11,926 nt of DNA from an uncultured Burkholderiales bacterium (GTDB lineage Bacteria; Pseudomonadota; Gammaproteobacteria; Burkholderiales; Burkholderiaceae_C): assembly GCA_903925445.1 (NCBI GenBank), contig CAIYFE010000373.1, positions 1 through 11,926 on the forward strand, read 5' to 3'. The position numbers and the translations under genes were made by a program. Positions 6,508 to 11,926 of this stretch are shown one piece after another. Under the pieces are notes generated by a model. It had not been told where the DNA came from and made no database searches. It worked only from the letters and a program-made list of their open reading frames with translations. The first letter of the stretch is position 1; each line of letters starts with the position of its first letter.

Positions 6508-7907
6508 CTGCATCCCCCAACACCTTCTCGAATTTGAACCTGTCAGCGCAAACGCTGACCAACCTCACCCAACTTGGCTACACAGCCATGACGCCCATTC
6601 AAGCCGCCAGCTTGCCCTTGACCTTGGCTGGTCGCGATTTGCTGGCGCAGGCCAGCACAGGCAGCGGAAAAACAGCAGCGTTTGGCATTGCCTTGGTCGA
6701 AAAACTCAATCCCACGCAGTTCGATCCGCAAGCGGTGGTCTTGTGCCCGACCCGCGAGTTGGCAGATCAAGTCACGCAAGAAATTCGTCGACTCGCCCGC
6801 GCGGTGGGCAACATCAAGGTGGTGACTTTGTGTGGTGGCGTCGCTTTGCGTGGACAAACCTTGAGTTTGGAGCATGGCGCGCATGTGGTGGTGGGAACGC
6901 CTGGGCGCATCATGGATCACTTGGAGCGCGGCTCCTTGACTTTGCAGCACATCCACACCTTGGTGCTGGACGAGGCCGATCGCATGTTGGACATGGGTTT
7001 TTTCGATGACATCGCCAAAGTAGCGCGCCAGTGTTCTGCGGATCGACAAACCTTGTTGTTCTCTGCCACTTACCCCGAAGGCATCCACAAGTTGGCGGCG
7101 CAGTTCATGCGAGATCCGCAAACCGTCAAAGTCCAAGCGCAACACAATGCCACCAAGATCAAGCAGTTGTGCTTTGAAGTGGATGAACGTGAGCGACTGC
7201 ATGCCGTGTCGCAATTGCTCAGTCACTTTCGACCCGAATCGACCTTGGCGTTTTGCAACACCAAGCAGCAATGCCGTGATTTGGTCTCGGTCTTGCAAGC
7301 CCAAGGCTTCAGCGCTTTGGCCTTGTACGGCGAACTTGAGCAGCGCGAGCGCGATCAAGTTTTGGTGCAGTTTGCCAACCGCAGTTGCTCGGTGTTGGTG
7401 GCCACCGATGTGGCTGCGCGCGGTTTGGATGTGGCGCAACTCGAAGCCGTGATCAACGTGGACGTGACGCCCGATCCCGAAGTGCACATCCATCGCGTTG
7501 GGCGCACAGGCCGCGCCGATTCAGAAGGCTTGGCCTTGACCTTGGTCAGCATGGACGAAATGGGCAGCCTTGGAAAAATTGAACAGCTGCAACAACGCGA
7601 GTCCGTTTGGCTGCATCTGAAAGACCTGACGCCCACCGCAGGCGAGCCCTTGCAGCCTCCCATGGCGACTTTGCAAATCGTGGGCGGGCGCAAAGAAAAA
7701 ATCCGCGCTGGCGATGTGCTCGGCGCGTTGACCGGCGAAGCAGGCTTTACCCGCGAGCAAGTGGGCAAGATCAACGTCAACGAGTTTTCGACTTACGTGG
7801 CCGTTGAGCGCAGCATTGCGAGAGAAGCCGTCCAACGTTTGTCTGCTGGTCGCGTCAAAGGCAAAACCGTCAAGGCGCGCTTGCTAGAAGACACCTCGGG
7901 GCGTTGA
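6504..7907 (+). CDS. dbpA: ATP-dependent RNA helicase DbpA (DEAD-box)
   Basis: DbpA is a DEAD-box helicase stimulated by helix 92 of 23S rRNA and acts in late 50S assembly. The 467-residue product has the ordered motifs: Q motif with TPIQ (30-33), motif I ASTGSGKT (50-57), PTREL (82-86), TPGR (132-135), DEAD (156-159), SAT (187-189), ARGLD (305-309) and HRVGRTGR (330-337). The C-terminal 75 or so residues (about 387-461, LQIVGGRKEKIRAGDVLGAL onward) form the DbpA-type RNA-binding domain that separates it from RhlE, RhlB and SrmB. The start ATG overlaps the dtd stop by four bases (ATGA, 6504-6507), so it is translationally coupled. It ends convergently with the GT39 gene, 27 nt apart. Confidence 0.95.
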   Translation: MTASPNTFSNLNLSAQTLTNLTQLGYTAMTPIQAASLPLTLAGRDLLAQASTGSGKTAAFGIALVEKLNPTQFDPQAVVLCPTRELADQVTQEIRRLARAVGNIKVVTLCGGVALRGQTLSLEHGAHVVVGTPGRIMDHLERGSLTLQHIHTLVLDEADRMLDMGFFDDIAKVARQCSADRQTLLFSATYPEGIHKLAAQFMRDPQTVKVQAQHNATKIKQLCFEVDERERLHAVSQLLSHFRPESTLAFCNTKQQCRDLVSVLQAQGFSALALYGELEQRERDQVLVQFANRSCSVLVATDVAARGLDVAQLEAVINVDVTPDPEVHIHRVGRTGRADSEGLALTLVSMDEMGSLGKIEQLQQRESVWLHLKDLTPTAGEPLQPPMATLQIVGGRKEKIRAGDVLGALTGEAGFTREQVGKINVNEFSTYVAVERSIAREAVQRLSAGRVKGKTVKARLLEDTSGR

Positions 7908-7938
7908 GCCACGAGCTTTCAACGGTTGGAACGCTCAA
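7904..7938. other. Imperfect inverted repeat spanning the dbpA/GT39 convergent stops
   Basis: TTGAGC (7904-7909) and GCTCAA (7933-7938) are inverse complements and contain the stop codons of the two converging genes. GAGC at 7913-7916 can compete for the same right arm. Neither side is followed by a T-run, so it is not a good intrinsic terminator; the sequence may mark a weak bidirectional end or be chance. Confidence 0.2.
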
Positions 7939-9470
7939 GGTGAGCAGCGCACTTGGCCGCAATAGTTCACGCAAAAATGACAGTCCGTCATGGGCAGCCA
8001 AGTCGGGATTTGATGGCGTTGCTCAAAAACATGTCGGAGCACGACATCGTGGTAAGCCGCGTAGTGAAACACTTGGCCTTGCACCGCGTAAACCGTCACG
8101 CCATCTTGTTCAACGCTGACAAGCGACACCGCATCGAAAAATGGTGCGTACTCGCTCAAGTTGGGTTTTTCAAACGTCACCACGCGGATGTTCTTGCCAG
8201 CGTAGTTGGCAAAGTTGAGCAGCAAATCGTCTTGCCGCGCGTGAAAGCTGCCTTCGCCAAACACTGGCACATAGCGCTTGAGGGTTTGACCGTAAATCGA
8301 GGCGGGCGTGTAGGACGTGGCCATCAACACAGCATCAGGCGTTTGGAGCTTGTCCAGCAAGGCTTGGGTGCGGTAGCTGCGCACGATTTGTGGATAAATT
8401 TTGACGTCTTTCCAGTCGGACAACTGCGTGCTGTACATCGCGACCAAGGCCAACAAATGCAGGCCTAAAAACACCGCCATCCACTGCGAGCAACGCTTGA
8501 GCTGAGGTCGGGGCAAGCCCAGCGCCAACAGCACAAAACACAAAGGATAAAAGTTCAGCACCCAATGCAAGCCCACCACTTTTTTGAGCGACAACACCGC
8601 AAAAAATGCCATCGGCACGAGGGTGAGTGTGGCCAACAAAGGCCAGCGCTTGAGCGCCAAGCCCAGCGCCGCGCGTTCACGCCAAATCAGCCACACCGCG
8701 CCCGGCGTGAGCAAATACAACCAAGTCAGTCCGTACAAAGCCGGCTTGTCCCAGCTCAAAGCTTCGCCTTGGTTGCGGTTGTAGACGTTGAACATGATGT
8801 TGGCCCAGCCGTGGCTCATGTTCCAAGCGATATTGATGACGGGTCCGGGCAAGGCGGCAATCACCATGAGGACAAAACCGAGCCAACGATCGCGGCGGTA
8901 GATTGCAAAGTACACCGCGTAAGCCAAGCCAATCACCACGGCAAAGTATTTGGACAAAAACGCGCAACCTAAAAACAAGCCACTCAAAGTGTGTAAGCAG
9001 AATGTGTGGCGATCTTGTGTTGCGCGAAGTTCAGCCCGCACCATGCAGGCCACGGACAACAAAGACCAAAAAATCAGCGGGGTGTCGGTTGTGATCAGGC
9101 TGTTGAGCCAGTTCAAGGGCGTGAGCCAAAACAACACAATCGCCCACGCGGTGCGCTCCCGATCCATCGATGCAAAGCCCCACCACATCGTTGCGCCCAA
9201 GGCCAACGGCAACACGATGGCGGGCCAGCGCATAGCCAACGTGCTGTCACCCAAAAGCCGCAGCATGGCGGCGACCCACCAACCCGCCATCGGTGGGTGG
9301 TCGTAATAGCCCCAGTCGGGGTAGACGCCCCACCAGTAAAAATAAGCCTCGTCGCCGGTGATGGGGAAAGTGACACCGATCCAAATCCTGACGCAAAGCG
9401 ACAGCACGCCAAGCGCCAGCAGCAGGCGAATCAAGGGGGTTGCGGGTTCAGGTGTCGGGTGGGCGTTCAT
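7935..9470 (-). CDS. Glycosyltransferase family 39 (PMT/ArnT-like) membrane protein
   Basis: Members of this fold move a sugar from a polyprenyl-phosphate carrier to lipid or protein on the outer face of the inner membrane. The 511-residue protein is highly hydrophobic, with around ten membrane segments up to about residue 347, then a soluble periplasmic domain. The first outer loop carries the catalytic-type GDE (Asp40, Glu41), followed by WGYYDHPPMAGWW, and later TTDTPLIFW (127-135), all typical of the PMT_2/GT39 group. I prefer ATG 9470; a TTG at 9482 would add four residues, and neither has a strong Shine-Dalgarno. It lies 21 nt after ybeY, so it is probably the last gene of the phoH-ybeY unit. 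The last 13 residues hold four cysteines (497, 500, 504, 509), which is odd. Donor and acceptor cannot be read from sequence; there are no lipid A, O-antigen or pilin genes nearby. Confidence 0.88.
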   Translation of the reverse strand: MNAHPTPEPATPLIRLLLALGVLSLCVRIWIGVTFPITGDEAYFYWWGVYPDWGYYDHPPMAGWWVAAMLRLLGDSTLAMRWPAIVLPLALGATMWWGFASMDRERTAWAIVLFWLTPLNWLNSLITTDTPLIFWSLLSVACMVRAELRATQDRHTFCLHTLSGLFLGCAFLSKYFAVVIGLAYAVYFAIYRRDRWLGFVLMVIAALPGPVINIAWNMSHGWANIMFNVYNRNQGEALSWDKPALYGLTWLYLLTPGAVWLIWRERAALGLALKRWPLLATLTLVPMAFFAVLSLKKVVGLHWVLNFYPLCFVLLALGLPRPQLKRCSQWMAVFLGLHLLALVAMYSTQLSDWKDVKIYPQIVRSYRTQALLDKLQTPDAVLMATSYTPASIYGQTLKRYVPVFGEGSFHARQDDLLLNFANYAGKNIRVVTFEKPNLSEYAPFFDAVSLVSVEQDGVTVYAVQGQVFHYAAYHDVVLRHVFEQRHQIPTWLPMTDCHFCVNYCGQVRCSP

Positions 9471-9491
9471 GGGTTCGCTCAAATCTGGCGC

Positions 9492-9944
9492 TCAGTAGGG
9501 GCAATCCAAGCCCAACGCGGCCAGCAACAGTATTTCTAGTGCCTCCATCTCCAGCGCATCTTGTTCGTTGGTTTCGTGGTCGTAGCCTTGCGCGTGCAAG
9601 GTGCCGTGAACCAGCAAATGTGCGTAGTGCGCTTGCAAGGATTTGCCTTGCGCTGCGGCTTCGGCAGCAACCACCGGCGCGCACAACACCAAATCGGCCA
9701 TCACCACGGGCGCGACTTCGTAGTCAAAGGTCAGCACGTTGGTGGCGTAGTTTTTGTTGCGATAGCTTTGGTTGAGCGAACGTCCCTCTTCGGCGTCGAC
9801 GATGCGAACGGTCATTTCAGCGTCGCGTAGCAAAGCGTGACGCATCCACTGCGAGACCTTGGTTTTGGGCAAAGCGGCGCGGTGCAGCGCGACATCGGTC
9901 AAATTGCCAAATTGCAGGGTGAGATCAAGGTGTTTCAAAGACAT
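9492..9944 (-). CDS. ybeY: Endoribonuclease YbeY
   Basis: YbeY is a zinc-dependent RNase involved in 16S rRNA 3'-end maturation and 70S quality control. The 150-residue product carries the diagnostic metal site HGTLHAQGYDH, with His113, His117 and His123 as zinc ligands. It also has the conserved LNQSYRNKNYATNVLTF block (about 57-73), with Arg62 at the position of the conserved active-site arginine. The ATG at 9944 lies 6 nt after the phoH stop with no visible Shine-Dalgarno, so coupling to phoH is likely. The phoH-ybeY pair is conserved across Proteobacteria. Downstream, the usual corC-lnt genes are absent; a GT39 gene follows instead. The N-terminus is slightly longer than some homologues because of an insert near residues 14-28. 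Confidence 0.95.
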   Translation of the reverse strand: MSLKHLDLTLQFGNLTDVALHRAALPKTKVSQWMRHALLRDAEMTVRIVDAEEGRSLNQSYRNKNYATNVLTFDYEVAPVVMADLVLCAPVVAAEAAAQGKSLQAHYAHLLVHGTLHAQGYDHETNEQDALEMEALEILLLAALGLDCPY

Positions 9945-9950
9945 GGCGTT

Positions 9951-10916
9951 TCATGAGCGTTTGCGAACCGGCGCGCCCGTGGTGGCGCTGCGCTGGGCAT
10001 CGTAGGCGTCGACGATGCGCGCCACCAAAGGGTGGCGCACCACATCGGCGCTGGTGAAATGGCAAGTGGCAATGCCTTTGACGCGCTTGAGCACGCGCTC
10101 GGCGTCGATCAGCCCGCTGAGTGAACCTTTGGGCAAGTCGATTTGACTCACATCGCCGGTGACCACGGCTTTGGCACCAAAACCGATGCGTGTGAGGAAC
10201 ATCTTCATTTGTTCGGGCGTGGTGTTTTGGGCTTCGTCCAAAATCACAAACGCGTTGTTCAGCGTGCGTCCGCGCATGAAGGCCAAGGGCGCAATTTCGA
10301 TGGCTTGGCGTTCGAAGGCTTTTTGCACGCGGTCAAATCCCATCAGGTCGTACAAGGCGTCGTACAGCGGGCGCAGGTAGGGATCCACTTTTTGCCCCAA
10401 GTCGCCGGGTAAAAAGCCGAGTTTTTCACCCGCCTCCACGGCAGGGCGGGTCAACACAATGCGTTGCACAGCGCTGCGCTCAAGCGCGTCTACCGCGCAA
10501 GCCACGGCCAAATAGGTCTTGCCCGTGCCCGCTGGGCCGATGCCAAACGTGATGTCGTGGTTGGCAATGTTGTCCAAGTACACGCTTTGGTTGGGAGTGC
10601 GCGCGCGCAGTTCGCTGCGACGGGTTTGCAGCACCATGCTGGCGGTGTCGGCATCAAAAATTTCAGGGTCGCCCGCCAGCATGAGTTGCACTTGATCCGC
10701 GGGAATGGGACGCGCCGCGCGTTCGTACAAAGCTTGCAAAACCTCCAGCGCTCGGGTGGCTCGCGCTTTGTGGCCGTCAACCTTGAATTGTTCATGGCGG
10801 TGGGCGATTTTCACGTCCAAGGCCAACTCAATGGTGCGCAAATGCTCGTCCATCGAGCCGCATAAATTGGCCAAACGGGTGTTGTTGGGCGGGGAGAAGG
10901 TGTGGCGAAGAATCAA
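9951..10916 (-). CDS. phoH: PhoH-like ATPase (YbeZ family)
   Basis: PhoH/YbeZ is a cytosolic P-loop ATPase that works with YbeY in rRNA-related processes; its exact activity is unsettled. Counting from TTG 10916 (321 residues), it has an N-terminal KH-like region (DEHLRTIE to about 75), Walker A GPAGTGKT (127-134), TRPAVEAGEKLGFLPGD (156-172), Walker B ILDEAQN (225-231) and TGDVSQIDLP (253-262). The frame stays open to another TTG at 10946, which would add ten residues and overlap the ruvA start by one base. I prefer 10916 because family members begin with a Met-Ile-Leu-Arg-His type sequence, matching what follows; a GAG lies 9 nt upstream. No ATG start is available. It heads the phoH-ybeY-GT39 unit and is divergent from ruvA. 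Confidence 0.92.
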   Translation of the reverse strand: MILRHTFSPPNNTRLANLCGSMDEHLRTIELALDVKIAHRHEQFKVDGHKARATRALEVLQALYERAARPIPADQVQLMLAGDPEIFDADTASMVLQTRRSELRARTPNQSVYLDNIANHDITFGIGPAGTGKTYLAVACAVDALERSAVQRIVLTRPAVEAGEKLGFLPGDLGQKVDPYLRPLYDALYDLMGFDRVQKAFERQAIEIAPLAFMRGRTLNNAFVILDEAQNTTPEQMKMFLTRIGFGAKAVVTGDVSQIDLPKGSLSGLIDAERVLKRVKGIATCHFTSADVVRHPLVARIVDAYDAQRSATTGAPVRKRS

Positions 10917-10945
10917 GTCGATAATCTCAAAAAAGGCAACCCCCA

Positions 10946-11518
10946 ATGATAGGCAAGTTAACTGGCATCCTCAGCGAGAAAAATCCACCCCAAGTTTTGG
11001 TGGATTGCAACGGCGTGGGCTACGAAGTCGATGTGCCCATGAGCACCTTCTACAACCTGCCCGCCACGGGCGAGCGGGTCTCGCTGTTGACCCATTTTGT
11101 GGTGCGCGAAGACGCCCAAATTCTTTACGGCTTTGGTTCTGCCTCAGAGCGTGCCACTTTTCGGCAGTTGATCAAAATCTCAGGCGTCGGGCCACGCACC
11201 GCCTTGGGCGTGTTGAGTGGCATGAGCGCGGATGAGCTGGCACGTGCCGTCTCTGACCAAGACGCCACCCGTTTGACCAAAGTGCCAGGTATTGGCAAAA
11301 AAACCGCCGAACGCTTGCTGCTCGAACTCAAAGGCAAGCTCGGCGCCGATTTGCCAGCCCACGCCACGGCCTCCAGCGACCATCAAAGTGACATCTTGCA
11401 AGCGCTGCTTGCCTTGGGTTACAGCGACAAAGAAGCCAGCGCAGCGCTCAAGCTGTTGCCCGCCGATGTGGGGGTGAGCGATGGCATCAAGTTGGCACTC
11501 AAGTCCTTGGCTCGGTGA
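10946..11518 (+). CDS. ruvA: Holliday junction branch migration protein RuvA
   Basis: RuvA binds four-way DNA junctions as a tetramer and loads the RuvB motor. The 190-residue protein starts with the typical MIGKLTGIL and has three domains: an OB fold (about 1-62, including VGYEVDVP and ILYGF), a helix-hairpin-helix domain with two hairpins (ISGVGPRTALGVLSG at 78-92, and VPGIGKKTAERLLLELK at 113-129), and a C-terminal RuvB-binding domain (about 147-190, LQALLALGYSDKEA) after a flexible linker. ATG 10946 has an AAAGG at 10932-10936, 9 nt upstream. ruvB follows after 8 nt. Its upstream neighbour is the divergent phoH, so ruvC is not in front of it as in many other bacteria. Confidence 0.97.
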   Translation: MIGKLTGILSEKNPPQVLVDCNGVGYEVDVPMSTFYNLPATGERVSLLTHFVVREDAQILYGFGSASERATFRQLIKISGVGPRTALGVLSGMSADELARAVSDQDATRLTKVPGIGKKTAERLLLELKGKLGADLPAHATASSDHQSDILQALLALGYSDKEASAALKLLPADVGVSDGIKLALKSLAR

Positions 11519-11526
11519 GGCATTGA

Positions 11527-11926
11527 ATGAGCATCCAAACAGACAACTTCGGCGATGACTTCACCCCCGCACCGCGCGTGGTGTCCGCCGCACCGGTCTC
11601 CTCCAACGAAGAAGCCATTGAACGCGCTTTGCGTCCCAAGTTGCTGCAAGAGTATGTGGGGCAAGCCAAGGTGCGCGAGCAGTTGGAAATTTTCATTGGT
11701 GCGGCCAAAAAACGCAGCGAAGCACTTGACCACGTGCTGCTGTTTGGACCGCCGGGTTTGGGCAAGACCACGCTCAGCCACATCATTGCGCAAGAGTTGG
11801 GGGTCAATTTGCGCTCCACCAGCGGCCCTGTGCTGGAAAAGCCCAAAGACTTGGCCGCATTGCTCACCGGGTTAGAAAAAAACGATGTGTTGTTCATCGA
11901 CGAAATTCATCGTTTGTCGCCCGTGG
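11527..11926 (+). CDS. ruvB: Holliday junction branch migration helicase RuvB (3' end beyond window)
   Basis: RuvB is the AAA+ hexameric motor that drives branch migration with RuvA. Only the first 133 codons are in the window. They include an acidic N-terminal stretch, the RuvB lead LRPKLLQEYVGQAKVREQL (35-53), Walker A GPPGLGKT (74-81), the RSTSGPVLEKPKDLAALLT region (96-114) and Walker B LFIDEIHRL (122-130) with Asp125 and Glu126. ATG 11527 is preceded by GAGG at 11517-11520, 6 nt away, overlapping the ruvA stop, so ruvA and ruvB form one translated unit. No frame break is seen up to the edge; about 60 percent of the expected length of some 350 residues is missing because of the window limit. 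Confidence 0.97.
   Translation, partial: MSIQTDNFGDDFTPAPRVVSAAPVSSNEEAIERALRPKLLQEYVGQAKVREQLEIFIGAAKKRSEALDHVLLFGPPGLGKTTLSHIIAQELGVNLRSTSGPVLEKPKDLAALLTGLEKNDVLFIDEIHRLSPV

Noticed and set aside
4720..6513. A 597-codon open frame on the minus strand across the end of tyrS, the CDF gene and dtd
   Set aside because: It is a shadow of three well-recognised plus-strand genes. Its translation is rich in His, Gln and Arg with no domain, and it crosses real gene boundaries.
6543..7493. A 316-codon minus-strand open frame opposite dbpA
   Set aside because: Same reason: dbpA has every helicase motif in order, and the antisense translation shows none.
10943..10951. TATCAT on the minus strand as a phoH -10 box, and GATAAT (10920-10925) as a ruvA -10 box
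   Set aside because: Each matches five of six bases, but neither has a recognisable -35 at usable spacing, so I do not call them.
1..11926. Search for tRNA, rRNA, riboswitch, CRISPR, insertion sequence or phage attachment site
   Set aside because: No repeated spacer pattern, transposase, integrase, cloverleaf-like gene or long direct repeat was recognised by eye. A covariance-model scan would settle small RNAs.

Overview
This is an ordinary stretch of bacterial core genome. The protein sequences fit Betaproteobacteria, most likely Burkholderiales of the Comamonadaceae type. The basis is gene order (rplM-rpsI-erpA next to anmK, an M23 peptidase and tyrS; phoH-ybeY; ruvAB), the type-2 TyrRS, and frequent TTG leucine codons with moderately high GC. 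The family assignment is inference from remembered homologues, not a search. I see no tRNA, rRNA, insertion sequence, phage gene, CRISPR array or toxin-antitoxin pair, and no stretch over about 160 bases lacks a gene.

Layout, left to right. (1) The 3' end of rplM and all of rpsI form a ribosomal protein unit closed by a strong intrinsic terminator at 826-863. (2) erpA follows, with its own upstream region carrying a TATACT box and an IscR-like site. (3) Facing it on the minus strand are anmK and, directly upstream of anmK, an M23 (MepM-like) murein endopeptidase. The two are fused stop-to-start (TAAATG). (4) Divergent from the endopeptidase is a tight plus-strand unit: tyrS, a CDF metal transporter, dtd and the RNA helicase gene dbpA (gaps of 24 and 6 nt, then a 4-nt overlap). 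(5) Converging on dbpA is a minus-strand unit: phoH, ybeY and a GT39-type membrane glycosyltransferase. (6) Divergent from phoH is ruvA, then ruvB, which runs off the right edge.

The genes fall into three themes: translation and its quality control (L13, S9, TyrRS, Dtd removing D-Tyr from tRNA, DbpA in 50S assembly, YbeY in rRNA processing); envelope work (M23 endopeptidase cutting murein, AnmK salvaging anhydro-MurNAc, the GT39 enzyme); and Fe-S delivery, metal transport and DNA repair (ErpA, CDF, RuvAB).

I found no previously undescribed system. The points most worth checking are the possible IscR control of erpA, the unusual transport-site residues of the CDF protein, the GT39 gene sitting where corC and lnt are usually found after ybeY, and the cysteine-rich tail of that GT39 protein.
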